The notes under the pieces: model-generated
Told to the model about the DNA's origin: nothing
The model's input: the letters and a program-made list of their open reading frames with translations, nothing else
The model's database searches: none
Shown here: positions 38,754 to 51,300 of the stretch, piece after piece
How positions within the stretch are numbered: the first letter of the stretch is position 1
Layout: every line of letters starts with the position of its first letter
Position numbers and translations under genes: made by a program
NCBI GenBank assembly: GCA_025526915.1
Contig: JAHLKH010000001.1
Span: forward strand, 124,001 to 188,000
Reading direction: 5' to 3'
Length of the DNA stretch: 64,000 nt
Source of the DNA: Entophlyctis helioformis
Lineage: Eukaryota; Chytridiomycota; Chytridiomycetes; Chytridiales; Chytriomycetaceae

Positions 38754-38958
38754 GGTTGAGACCTAGATGTCCGCACGTCCAGCCAAGCAAGAAAGTGGGT
38801 CAGCATCGGAACGGTAGGCGACAGAGCGGCTGGCGGCTGCTTTGCCCGGACAATGCCTCTGTACTCCCAGGCTGAGAATGCCTTACTTCTTGGTATTGGT
38901 GGCAAAGTCAAAATTGTCCAAAAATGGTCGATTTGTATTGTGGTCCACGGTGCGACTC

Positions 38959-38983
38959 GAGGGGTGGGCAAAAGGGCGATCAG
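38959..38983. repeat. Short copy of the GAGGGGTGGGCAA motif (copy C)
   Basis: GAGGGGTGGGCAA is followed by AAGGGCGA, matching the first part of the 59-bp repeat with one change, and is preceded by CGACTC as at copy B. It lies at the 3' end of the CCDC92-like gene and about 200 bp upstream of the PP2A start. Confidence 0.7.
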
Positions 38984-39140
38984 AGACCCTTCTCCTTAGC
39001 GTTCTTCCAGCGCTGGTCGCGCACGATCTTGCTGCGAGCCATCCGCCCAGCGTATCCCTTGGACGCAATCTGCGGGCTTTCGTTGGGCGACAAGGAAGAC
39101 GATTGCACCGAAGACTGGTCGGACGATGCCTTGGCTTGCG

Positions 39141-39174
<34 letters not shown>

Positions 39175-41555
39175 GAAGAGCACCTCGGCAGCCTTCTCCG
39201 ACAATGAGCCATACACACGATCACGGCCAAGTGACGCGCCAACTCCAGGCGGCGATCCTTTGGGTGATGTGCCTGGCGGGAATGGCCCGCTGCCTGCACG
39301 AGCAAAGCCATAGGGCATCTGTACAGCCGCCATCTGCCCAGGCTCGTACATCATTTCGGCATATGCCTCGGCGCTTTGCAGTGTGCCACTTCCAGATGTA
39401 GCACTCATTGTGTTGGACGGAACTCGCACTCGTCGCGGCTGCGGATACACGGTGCTACGATCGTCGCCTACGACTCCGCCCATCTGCGATCGTGCATCTT
39501 CGGTCGGCGCCGCCTCCACAAATCCGTTGATTTCGCCAACGTCCTCATCGCCAGGGTAAAAGTGCTCGTTGCCGTAAGTCAGGTGAGCGCGATGGTTGTA
39601 GTCCAGGTTCTGGTTGTGCAGCTGAATGGCGGCAACCGAGTCGTCATTTCCGCCGCCGCCGCCGCCGCCCCCGACATGCTGCTGCTCCGCGTCATCGCCT
39701 CGTGCCATGCCATCTCTTGCGTCTGAACGCTCGTCTGCACCATCTTGGCCGTCCTGCGCTCCATTCTCGGTCCGTGGACGGTATCGTACGGCGCGAATCT
39801 TGCCGGATGCAACGCCGGGCACGTCGTCTGCTGGTGGTGCGACCACTGCCCCTCTTGCAAGCCTTGCGTCGGCCGGGCCAGGCTTGCCTGTGCGTCCACT
39901 ACCCTCCGCATGGTGATCAGCGAGCGACTCGTGCTGCTGAGAGTGTGCCGGCTGCCTATCGTCACGCTTCGCACCAATTGGTGGCAGCACAGATATCTTG
40001 CTCTTTAGACTCACTTGAACGACATTGGACGGCACAAGAGTACGCTTGGACCCCACGATGGCGGCTGTACGCAACTGATTCGGCTGCTGCTGCTGCTGCT
40101 GATTCTTAGCCTGGATAATGTTTTGGAATTCTTTGAGGTCCAGTGTCAGGCCAGCCAATGCAAGCACCTCGCGCACGACGCTCATCTCGCCGCGCATCTG
40201 GTCAATCTCGGCCTGCTTTCTCTTGTTTTCCTCATTCATGCGCTCGATCATTCCCTGGTACTTTTTGCGTTCGCGGTCAACAAGAATGTACATGGGCTGC
40301 TCTGGTGCATGTGTGGCGGCCTGGTTGTTGGCTGAATTGGCTGCTGCTGTGGCGGCCATGATCGCTGCGTTGATACTTGCAGGAGCGCCGCGTGCACCTG
40401 CGTTGCTGCCGGACACGCCCGTGCCTCCGATAACCGATGCTGCTGCATTGCGATTGTGCGAGTCGGGATCCGAGTGGCTCATCCAGTCTCGCATCTTGCT
40501 GAAAAAGTCGCTTGCGGTTGCAGTACTCTGCTGCGCTTGGCCACCATGGTCAGCTCCAGAGCCCGCAGCACCCCGCTTGCCAGCGTCGTCCTCGCCACCT
40601 GCGTTGCTTGGCCCGCCCATGCCTAGACTGCGCAGTATTGACCCTCGACGGCCAGTAATATCCAGTGCTCCCAACAGTGCAGAGCGTCGACGAACATGTG
40701 TACGATCTGCATCGATGCAGCAGCCAATGCGGATCGTTGTCCAAAGGAAGCATTTGGTGTCAGCTCCACGGCCACATCAGCAGCCCTTGTCATTGTCCAT
40801 GCATGGCATCCGTAGCCATCTGGCAAAGGCGTGGGTATGCGCCATTTGCAAGGATATTCACCTCCATCGTCGTTTCGAAAGGCAGTCTTGAGCATCAAGT
40901 CTTGGGCCAGCGATGAGCAGGTGAGCATTGTCCATGAGCACGCCCCCCGACAAGGTGGTTAGATGATGAGGCCGGTTGCCCAGCGTGTCGCGGAATGCAT
41001 CGGCATTGGGTATGGTATGCAGCAAGGTGTCGGCATGGCATGGCATGGCATTGCAAGCGAAAGGCATGCGACTGGCTTTTGCAAAATGGGCTAGTGCCTA
41101 TGGAATGCCGGCCAGCCAGCCGGCCAGCATCGACATCGACATCAAATAAACACGTCGGTAGAGAGCCGCTTACCAGAAACAACGCCCTGCAGCCTCTCGA
41201 CTTCGCCATGCAGGCTTTTGAGGGTGGTGGCATGCTGATCTTGGAGGTATTCAATGGTGCGCTCGAGCGACAAGATGCGGCTTGCCTGTTTGGCATGCAG
41301 AGCATGCAGATCGGCCTTGCGAGCCGCAGCAGCGACCGACGCTGCAGTCGGCGCTGCTGGATTTGTAAGGGCCGCGGGACTGGAAGACACCTGCTGGTTT
41401 GTGGTACGCGCACGAGCCTGAAGGCCGTCGCCGTTGCCGCCTCCACCTGAAGCGCCTGTGGAGGGGCCGGTGCCCGAAGCAGGCACATCCGACGATGCCA
41501 GCGAGTGGATGTTGATGACCGGCACCGGATTTGAGCTGCTGACGAGGATCGTCAT
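38980..41555 (-). CDS. CCDC92-like coiled-coil protein
   Basis: Three exons (41555-41174, 40900-40862, 40706-38980) join to 715 residues. Around residue 100, ILSLERTIEYLQDQHATTLKS and LHGEVERLQ match the CCDC92 family signature (a heptad helix with 'FLQxEHAxTLKGLHxEIxxLQ'). A second coiled coil lies in exon 3 (MIERMNEENKRKQAEIDQ). The rest is low-complexity: an eight-Gly run, a Gln run from a (CTG)10 tract at 39141-39170, and many Ser/Ala stretches. Known: CCDC92 proteins are centriole/ciliary-base proteins in animals. Function here is inferred from that helix only. The PP2A gene lies downstream on the same strand; the Gde1-like gene lies upstream, also on minus. Confidence 0.68.
39141..39171. 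repeat. (CTG)10 coding microsatellite (poly-Gln)
   Basis: The trinucleotide run encodes a glutamine tract in the CCDC92-like protein on the minus strand. Confidence 0.9.
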
Positions 41556-41657
41556 CCAGACCGTCTCGCTGTGCTGTTTTTGGGGATAGCGAAAACTCGC
41601 GCTGAGCTTTCATTCAAAATGAGAGGTGTCCGAGACTCGCACCAAAAACGCATGCAC

Positions 41658-44600
41658 TCATGGCTGCGAAAGGCCAACAGCAATGGTGCGCACTTTGTCG
41701 ACAATGATGCCGTCACACCATACGCGCGCTGGATCTTGCAGTTGGCCACAATATTGCTTGGCGTGCCGTAAGTAAAGAGCAGCAAGCCCGGCGTCGAATG
41801 GCCGCGACGATGCGCGGAGCCAACAAAAGGGGATCAACAAGAGTCACGATGCCCAAGCAGCCCGTGCGCTTGGCGACTAGAATGGCGCTCCACAGCGAAT
41901 TGAGTCGAGCGTCGTAGTCTTTGGCCATGCCGCCCTGCGTCAGGAAGAAGACAGGGTACTTGTTCTGATAAAGAGTGGAATCAGCGGGTGCCAATAAAGT
42001 CAGCACATGCCATACGGCCCTGTGGTGCACAGCATGCGCATCAGAAACGCAAACCTGACCTGCTTTTGCGTGAGCAGCAAGCAAATCTCTGGGTGGAAGC
42101 TTGAAAAGTAGATGGCGCGTGGCACATGCGCGTATTTGAAGGCCGTGGACAGAATGCGATCGCAGTAGTAGTTGATGTCTGCAAGCGAGATCTGCAGCGT
42201 TTCAGCCTCTTGAAGACTAGGGTACTTGATTTCGATGTTGAAGCCAGTTGACGCTGGAACATGCTGTTGTGCGAATGATGGAGAGGCAATCAAACAGTGA
42301 GCCCACATCCCATATGCTCAAGAATGGGCGAGGTGCCTGACTCTGTGTAGAGTGCCTGGGCAGCATCCCAAAACCAATGCAGTGCATGGTGCCAGAATGA
42401 TCGTTTGTGGTTGGGAGAAAGCCCATACCTTGAACAGATCGTCAAATGACGGGAAAGGCGCCTGGACTGATCCGTCAGAGTTGGCTCGCATTTTGCCTTG
42501 TGGAGTTAACAGATGAGGATGCACGGGAATGCGACGGCCGTCGGGGCTCTGAGCCCGTTTGGGTGGATGGCGCGCCTTGTCGTGAAGGTTCAGGAACTCT
42601 GAAAGAGTCAGGTGGTTAACGGCAACAACGGGCCCGGCCTCTGTGGTCACAAAGTTGTGATAGATGACTGGTACGCCGTCCTTTGTGAGCTGGACGTCAA
42701 ACTCGACATATTCTGCGCCAAGCTCGCCTGCTTTTGTCAATGACATGACCGTGTTTTCGCCGAGTTGGAGGTATGAGCGACCGTTGGCGGGCGGGCGGTT
42801 GGCACCAAGACCACGATGGCCAATGACTTTTGTGGCGCTCGAGTGCCAACGCCCTCCACGAGGCGTGGCTGCAACCGTGCCTGGATGGGCAGGCATCACC
42901 TGCACAATCTCTGCAAGGATGGTTCCAACGGCCGATCCTGGTTGGTGCGTGTTGCTTGTTGCGATGATTGGGAGGACGAATCGGCCACAGGATTCTCCGG
43001 CATCCTTCCAAAGTGGAAACTTGGCAGAAGTAATCAGCGCTTGTGCAGCGGCAATGGGGCTCGACTGTGCAGCTGTCTGGCCGTCGCTACCGAGGGCAGT
43101 GTTTGATGAAGCATCGACAATCGGCCAGATCTCGAAATGGATCACTGCGCAGCTTGGGTTCTTGGTACGAAATACGAATGGCGACGTGATTGGGCTCGTC
43201 CGAGTGGGCAGACGACCATTGTGCAAGAGAACAGAGCAGGCGCGCTCCTCGGTGTCGGCGGGTGATGCCTGATCGACCCATACCTTGAGAAGCAGCGGTG
43301 CACATCCAACCGTGTTCATGAATGCATCGCCAATGTCAACTGGCGGACGTGTCTCGCGCGAATCAAACGATCCAAGATAGATTTGCACAATGGTATCGTC
43401 GGTAAGAATCCCATCCTGGCCAAAGCCCCGATCGACAACGCGGTCTTGATCCGGGAAAGGTACGGCGGGAATAGGTGGATACGGTGCAGATAGACGCTTT
43501 GAGAGAACGTCTGCAACGGCAATTTCACCGTGCAGCACGGCAGCTTCATGGGCAGCGAGGCCGCAACGGTCCTTGATATTGACATTGATGTGCGGATAAT
43601 CCAAGAGCCTTTCCACAAAGCCTTTGTGTCCTCCAGCAGCTGCACGGCCAAAAGGACAGTAGAGTTTTGCAGCAGGGTGAGACAAGAGAAGAATGGCCAA
43701 CGCTACTTTGAAATAGCACGCAAACGACACCTACCCGCAATGATAAGCGGTGACTGCCCTGCCTTGTTGACGGCATTCCAGTCAAGAGCATGGGCCGACT
43801 TTGAGAGCACGTCAATGGCAGCCACTCTGTTGTACCGAGCAGCAACGTGCGCAACCGTTTCGCCAGTGTTGTCCTTGGCGTTCAAGTCGATTGCAGGCAC
43901 GCCAAGCAACACTGACAGAGCGAGATCGTGCCCCATTAAACAGCACTGGCGAGCCAAATCGCCCAGGTCACTGCTACTAAAGGGCAACGACCCAGAGGTG
44001 TTGGCAGATATCCACGACAGCAGTGTTTGGACGGTGGCATGGTGACCAGAAGCCACGGCGAGATCGAGAGGGGTTTGGCCAAGATCGTCACGGGTCGAAA
44101 TGGCAGACAACGCAGCTTCCTGCGATGCCGAAAGGATGATGTCTGCTAGAGAGTGACGGCCGAGATGCGCAGCCATGTGCAGCGGAAGGCGGCCAAGAGA
44201 GTCTCGCGAAACGAGAGCTTTCTGAGAATGGCCGTTTGCTAGAATGATGCGCAGGTTGTCCGCGTCACGGTCAACGAGACTCTGGGAGCTTGGAGATGTT
44301 GGTGGACCTGAAAGCCGGTCGTGCACACCGCGGGCAATGCGGTGCAATGCGTTTCCGCCATAGACATCCACAGCCAGGGGCTCAGCAGGATCGAACGTGT
44401 CAGACTTGGCGAGAGCGGCAATGCATGCAGGCGCTCTTTCCAAAAGAGCACGGGAAACAAGCCAAGACAGGGCAGGGTGTCCCGCCTTGGCATGGCATAT
44501 GCCGATGATCGGACCAACACAACACAACACAACATAGCATTCACCGCAGGAGACAATCGTAAATGGTGAGTGGATGTCCAAGCCAGCGACCAATGACGGA

Positions 44601-45624
44601 ATAGATACCTTTTGGGCTTCGACCAGAAGCAATGAAAATGCGGCCGCGTCGTCGCATTGGAGGGCAGCGGTCAGCGGGTCGACGGCACTGATTTCAGGCG
44701 GAGCCGTGCGAGAGATGGCTTGTCTTAGATGAGATTGGGCCGCGATCACATGGCCGAGATGAGAGTCGAACGGTGCAAACGACGCAAGGAATGGATAGGC
44801 TGCGACGTACGCCGGCCATGCTGGCGGCGATGCTGGAGTGGCACTCTCTGCCGGGAGCAACAGTGTAAACTCCTCGAGGGCGGTGCGGAACCTTGATCTG
44901 TTGTTGTCAAGCAGTCCAAGAAGCGAGTCCAGAAGGCGAAGCACATTGGCCAGGTCGTGCAGAGCACAGAGATCGTGTCCCGAGGTGCCTGTGTGGCAGA
45001 CGCGACGGAGATGGCTTGAGCGGCATCGGAGCCTGTTGGATGCCAGCAGCGGGAAGCAGTATTGTATAGGCAGGCAAGACAAAGAGCAGCGTCAGACGAG
45101 GATATGGCAGGAATGTCTCGACAATGCTGGTGAGCCAGCGCCAAACTCACAGTGCCTTGCCAAGGATGGTGCGGCACGCAGCCAGCGGTCGACGGTGGAC
45201 TTGGACAGGGCCAGCTCCGTATCGAACAATGCTTTCCAGTCTGCGCGGTGCCGCAGCAGGACACAGCATTGTGGACAAGAGGTAGTCAGCCATGGTATCG
45301 TCGGTTGTACGATGTGTGTGGTCGGCATGCAAGACGGCTCGACTCACCACGGCAAGCTTCTGCTGGGCTGAGCGGCGAATGTCCAGGAACGGCAAGCAGG
45401 CCCAGGACAGCGGCAAGAGCGGCATGCGGCTTTGCAGCGAGGCTATGGTTGGGCATGTATGCACGGACAGTCATCTGTTAGCCAGTGCTCAGTCTGGCTG
45501 AGGTTTGGAGCAGGTGCTGATGGCGAGCCAGTGCTCACAGGGCCGTCCAATCTGCCGCCCCAGATTCCATCTTGACAGGCACGATTGGGCGGAAGGCAAG
45601 TGCAGCCGCGTCTGGATCTGGCAT
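41658..45624 (-). CDS. GDE1: Gde1-like glycerophosphodiester phosphodiesterase with ankyrin repeats; frameshifts near the 3' end
   Basis: Seen from N to C: a poorly conserved part (45624 to about 44600) with a possible degenerate SPX helix (LLGLLDNNRSRFRTALEEF), ankyrin repeats (about 44560-43500; DSLGRLPLHMAAHLGRH, NKAGQSPLIIA), a Gde1 linker, and a GDPD TIM barrel with catalytic motifs HRGLGANRP, GENTVMSL and EFDVQLTKDGVPVIYHN. Exon ends at 42429 and 42056 are clear. Known: yeast Gde1 hydrolyses glycerophosphocholine to choline and glycerol-3-phosphate in the cytosol. Odd: the last conserved strands are found in three successive frames (VTLVDPLLLAPRIV, then LLLFTYGTPSNIVANCKIQ, then DGIIVDKVRTIAV), so two single bases seem to be missing near 41785 and 41717. 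N-terminal exons and start are uncertain. Confidence 0.75.
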
Positions 45625-45917
45625 GGCGCGTTGTTGCTGTGCTCGCATCGCGCAGTGTCTGCACCTCGAGAGGGCTCTCAAGATCGACCCATCAGAGCGA
45701 TTCCACCAGGGTAATGGTATGGAGACGGACATATTTTCTTGCAAGCCATTCACAGTGGGACGGGCCAAGAGCTTTGGGAGGGCTTGGGGGAGGACACGGG
45801 GAGGGCACGGGGAGGACTGAGGGGAGGCTGAGGGGAGGGCTTGCTTAATATATTGGCGAAGGGGCGGGAGAGGCAAAGCGGAGGGAAACAGGAGGGATTG
45901 GAAGAGGGAAGGGGATG
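45625..45917. other. G-rich intergenic region
   Basis: Between the Gde1-like gene and the 3' end of the BAR gene there are about 290 bp without a convincing gene. 45775-45910 consists of many short G runs on the plus strand (repeated GGGGAGG units), able in principle to form G-quadruplexes. Confidence 0.6.
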
Positions 45918-48136
45918 CTAGTTCTTGGGTGCGTTTTGAGGATTGCTGTCAGAGCCAAAGCCGATGTACTTGGACACGGGCTCCTCGTCAGCGATGGGCA
46001 GGCCAGAAGGCTGGAAGCCGCGGTTGAACCACTGGTGGGCAACAAGGACCTTGCGCAAATGTGCCGACAGATCAACCTCACGCTTCATCTGGAGGAGACC
46101 AGCCTTGTCAATCATCTGAGTGGACATGGACTGGTAGCGGTTCTTGGCATCCTGGAATCGCTGGCGGGTAGTTTCGAGCTCACGCTCATTGGAGGAGTCG
46201 GACATGCCAAAGGTGCCAGGCGACTTGGCAAATGTCCTGCAGATTCACGCGCGGTCGGGTCAGCACCCGCGCCGTGTGTGGAACAAAGGATGGTACCGCC
46301 AAAGACGGATAGACGAGCAAGCAGCGAACCGATACGTACTTGAGCTTCTTCTCTTCCAGCTGGCCAAGCTTGGAGCCATAGCCGTCCAGCTCAAGACGGG
46401 CGACCTGCTGCTTCTTCATCGTATCAAGGGCATCAACAATCGCCTTTTCTCTAAAGACGGTCAGGAACTGCGAGTACTGCTCGTACGACTGGATGAGCGG
46501 CATTCTCTCCTCTGAAACGGTGCGGTACACCTGCGAAAGCTCGCTCATGGGCTTGCGAATGGCCTCGGAGGACTCTTGGAATCTGGCAAGCGGGATCAGC
46601 GGGACGAGATCAGACACAATGGCAAGCCAGCCACAGACAAAGGTCGCTCGACGCACCCTTGCTGCTGGTAGAAGAGTGACATTTCCACGTCCAAATCGTT
46701 CAGCCTTTGCATCGCGTCCGTCTGGCGCGCAACCATCTTTTCGAGACGCAAGAAAAAGTCGTGCAAGTCTTGGACTTGCTTGAACGCCTCGTCGACTTCG
46801 GGCTGTGACGTGATGTGGGCCCATTGAGAGCCGAGGCGCTCCTTCATGCGCTGCTGAAAGACTCTGTTAAAGGAATGCCAGTAGAAACGACGCATTGCAG
46901 AGTTAGGGGCACGGCATTTTGGCCAGCGAGTGACGGAGGAAGTGAGAGCCCCGATCACGCACCGATAGTTACGATCAAGCGATTCTGGGGCACCCGCGGC
47001 AAGTCGAGCTACTTGCCTCGTAAAGAACTCGGCGATCATGTACTGGAAGGTGCAAGAGAGCAGCCCGAGTTGCAACACGAGGCAGGCAGGCCAACACAAG
47101 ACACGAGAGAGGCAGCGGGCGATGAGATGAGATGACGTTGGCGATGAAAAAGTGGCGCAGACCGTGTTTCATCAAAGGCAGCGTGGCCATCCAGTGTTGA
47201 GCCGAGAGAGAGGGTGTGCGTTTGTGTGTGTCAGCCAATGCGACAGCGTCCTAGAGCCGTGTGGGGCAGCCTGCCAGCCAGCTAGACAGCCTGCTTGACA
47301 GACAGCCCAGACAGCCAGGCAGTGGCAAGCCTGTGCATGAAAAATTCGTCTCTGCAAGCACCGCAGAGCCCACAGCCGAGCAGAAGGCGCACACAGGTGG
47401 CTCAAAGTTGCGCACAGGGCACCGAGGAGACATGCCGTGGACAGCAGGAGAAGGGAAGGGATAGGCAATGGCACCTACGTCGACTCGCTGGTTGAACTGC
47501 TTGGACTTGGAGTTGTCGCTGAGCGGGTTGTAGGCCTCGGACAGCTCGGCCGGAGGAGGAGAGATGGACGGCGGGGCAGACGGGCGGAAGCCCAAGTCCG
47601 TGCGGGGCGGCTGTGGTACGTTGGCCAGCGATGCAGGCGACGGCGTAGCAAACGTGGGCAGGCTGGAGCCCTTGGGGGCGGGTGTGCTGGTGTCTGTGAG
47701 GCCGGTTGCCTGGACAAGCTGGAAGCCTTGGACAGGATCGAGCTGGCCAACAGCGCTGCTGGCCGTCGATGCAGCGCCTGCACCAGTGGCAACGCCGGGC
47801 AGCAGCACCGGCAGCAGCAGCAGAAGCAGCAACTGGCGAACCCGCCTTGTACTTTTCGCCGAGCGGGACCTCGTCTTCGTCCTGAGCGGCATCCGTCGCA
47901 GGTGCAGGAGCGGTAGCATCTGCTGCAGCTGCTGCTTCTGCAGAGGCAGTCACTGCAGCTGGAGCGTGGCCGTCAGCCGACGATTCAGCCGTGGCTGTGA
48001 CGGCCGTCTTTGCAAGGCTGGCTGCAGCGTCATCGACGGCGACGTCGACACTGTCGTTGGCGGGCTCCTGGCTGGGGATGTTTGCAAAGCTGCCCATGTC
48101 GCCGTCATCCTCCATATCCGTGTGCACGCCCATCAT
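45918..48136 (-). CDS. BAR-like coiled-coil membrane-curvature protein
   Basis: Six exons (48136-47842, 47777-47479, 47042-46963, 46863-46657, 46582-46340, 46236-45918) join to 480 residues. The first 200 or so residues are acidic, Ala/Pro/Ser-rich and probably disordered. From YMIAEFFTRQVARL onward three long helices can be seen (VDEAFKQVQDLHDFFLRLEK; VYRTVSEERMPLIQSYEQY; ETTRQRFQDAKNRYQSM), ending with LRKVLVAHQWFNRG. Known: this layout, with the aromatic motif at the end of the last helix, is typical of BAR/arfaptin-homology proteins. I cannot assign the subfamily; ICA69-like, Ivy1-like or a sorting-nexin relative without PX are possible. It is head-to-head with the Vrl1-like PX-BAR gene, 211 bp away. 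Confidence 0.62.
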
Positions 48137-48254
48137 GACTTGCAAGGCCGGCTCGAGTCAGCAACCTGCATGGACGTCCAGTCGGCGACGCACATCCATG
48201 AGCGTACCTCGTCTGCTTCGTGGCCCGTTTGGTTGATAAGGCGGAGAAAATTGA

Positions 48255-48313
48255 TTTGAATGTCGGGCCATTTGCCGGCGGTTTGCCGGCAATCCCTCGC
48301 CCTATTGCCCACC
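48255..48313. repeat. 59-bp dispersed repeat, copy B
   Basis: Identical over 59 bp to the inverse complement of 6457-6515. It sits between the divergent BAR and Vrl1-like genes; its TTGCCCACC end is 35 bp upstream of the Vrl1-like ATG. Outside the 59 bp the two copies diverge at once. Confidence 0.92.
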
Positions 48314-48347
48314 ATCGAGTCGAACCTGGCCCGAGCGCACACACGGC

Positions 48348-51300
48348 ATGTCGCAGTCGCATCCGTTACTGGAGCGCCTGCAGCAAGAGTGAGTGTGCCG
48401 CTCTGCGCGAGTCGGTTGGCATAGCAACTCACACTGGCGCATGCGGATGGGCCAGCTTCCCTGCCATCTACAGCTCTGTCGAAACGCACGACTGGATTGT
48501 GCTCCTTCCGGTCAGTCACCTGCTCGCTCATGCAGACCAAACAGCAGCAGTGCAACTGACGAGCGTCCTGGAGAACAGCCTGCACACCTGTTTCTCCAAC
48601 ATGTCGGCGTCGTCTCTGAGGACTTTATCTGTACGTGGGCACTGAGTACGCTATGCCGGCCTGACACACCAGCCGCAACTCGCCCTCAGCCACGCTGGAT
48701 GCTCTCAATGCGAAGGCATGGCGATTGCCGCGCCGTGCATGATCTGACACTGTGGCACTCTCTGTCGTTCACAGCATCACACATCGTCCGCACTTTTCTG
48801 TCCGACTCGGTCCACGTCACGCTCAACAACAAGCAGGTGCATGCATCCCGTTGCTGCCTGGCTGCATACAGAGGACTCATGCCAACCCATGCCTGGGCTC
48901 GTGAGCCTTGCAGATTGTGATTGACGGCACAACTATCCTTACAGACTTGGGATTTGACACCGAAGCCTCCTGCGAGATTCTCGATGACGCCCTCCAAGTC
49001 AACGCGACCGGCCGCTCGTTCACCGTCTATTTCATCGACAAGCCCCTCTTGAGGCTTGACGGTGCATCAGACAGGTCGGCTGTCTCGGACGCTTCAAGCC
49101 TTGTGTCGCTACTCGGGCAGGTGACTGGCGGCGCGCATGTAATTGAAAGGATCATGCAGCGTGTCACCATCTTCAACGACCTCGCCATCTCCATGGACTC
49201 GCTGGCCGCTATTGAAGAAGACATTCAAAAGCTGCTCAACGACTGCTCTACGCTGCTTGGGTCGCTGGACGAAAAACAGCTCCTGCCTCTGCTGAGGCAG
49301 CGCAACTTGTCGTGGGATGCGTTGTACCAGCTGATCGAGACATTCGTGATGGAGCACACGTACGAAATCGTGTTCTTCCGGGTCACAAGCTTTCACCGCC
49401 AGCAAGACGCACGTCTCGTTGACATCCTCAGCAGTGTCAGCACCTTGACCTCTGCCAAATGGGAATTCCCACGCAATTTGGGCCCAATCTCGTCGATGCT
49501 GCCAAAGTATGTGTTCTCACAGCGTTGCCGATGAACGCTTTGCATGTATGCACTGAACGCAAACAATTGGGGACCCATAATGTGCTTGTACTGGATGCCT
49601 CTTGTCTCATCTCGACACCTGCGTTGGATGCGCAGGAGTTTGTCTCTGTGGCTGTCGCGCGCACACCGATTGAAAAGATCAAATGCCTCCGACGCTGCAT
49701 CGAGATCCTCAGCGGAACGCAAGCGCACACTGATGTTTCAAGGGCATCTCGTTTGCACGAAACGGAAGAGCACGAGGCATCGTCACCCACACTGCTCCTC
49801 ACAACGGATACGCTCGTCTCGCTGCTCATTCTGATCATCATCCGCAGCAACACGTTCAACATCACGTCAAATGCATACTACATGAAGCACTTTAGCTTTG
49901 AACACGATGTAGAGTCTGGCGAATATGGTAATCGCTTGTTCTTACATCGTCAATTAGATTGTATGGGATGTTCAGCCAGCTTGCTAACGCGATTGTGGCT
50001 TTCATGCTCCAAAGGCTACATACTTTCGACACTGGAGGCCGTACTGCATTACATTGATACAAGTCATGAGCTGCTTGCCAATCTGTCCAGCCTCGCATTG
50101 ACGTTTCTTGATGCAGCCAGAGATGGAGACGTGTCAAGGATCCAGCGCTCTATTCAGAGCAAAACTCAATGCCGCCATCTCAGGATCAGGCAGTCCGAGC
50201 ATATTGCCTCCGCGTCTGCTGCCGCTCAGAGCACACCATTGGCAAGTGGCCAGCTTGGATCGCTTGCAAGCCTCTCCCCAGCGCAAACGGTGACCCGCTG
50301 CCGGACGTGGCAGGGAGAAACTGGCTTGATTTTGGCAGTTAGACACAGACGCGGGGAACTTGTGCAATTCTGTATGTTGTCATAAGATAAGCCGCTTGTG
50401 AGACCCGGAATGCTGTCTTGACAGGACTTTTCGTGTGCTGACCAATGATGGCGATGGTTTGCAGTCTTGGATCAAGGAGAGGATCCAAGTGTCGCCGACT
50501 ACACCATGACGACGCCGCTGCACATATGCGCCAAAGACGATCTTGCAGACTTGGCAGATATGCTGCTGCGATCCAATGCAGACCAGCGCCGTGCTCGGAA
50601 TTGCTTTGGTGAAACACCGCTACTGCTTGCAGTGGCAGCAGGACACGATCGTCTCGTCGAGTCGCTGGCGCAGGATTCGGAAGTGCTGGACATCCAAACC
50701 TGTTCTGGAAACACAGTTCTACACGTGGCAGTGACTGCAGGACTTGTTGCGCGGCTGTTACGACTTGGCGCCAATCCCAACATTCGCAACAACGACGGTC
50801 TTACACCAGTGCTGCACCACTGCCATGCCGGTCAAACAGAATGCGCTCGTGAACTGATCGTCAATGGGCTTCAGCCCAATGGCGTGGTGGACCTAAAGTG
50901 CTACGACTTGGGCCATAGAACGATCCTGCATCTGTGCGCTTTCCGCGGATCATGCCTGCTTGTCCAGATCATGCTCGATAGCATCGATACGAACTCTGCC
51001 TCGCCAAAATCGGTGTCGTCTGGTCGAAAGTTCTGTATTGATGCTGTCTCTCTCCGGGGTAACAGCGCCTTGCACAGTGCAAGTGACGCTGGCGAATTCG
51101 AGATTGTCGAGTCGCTTCTCAGGGCCGGTGCAGATCCCCAACTGCGCAACTTTCAAGACCGATCGCCCGCCGATGTTGCGCACAATGAGGACATTCGAAA
51201 CCTTATTGAAGGTCAGATGCGCGCAATGGCCCAGGCAAACAAGCCAAATGGAACACCTTGCTGATCCATGGTTTGTCCTGTCACTTGGCGCGCTTTTCAC

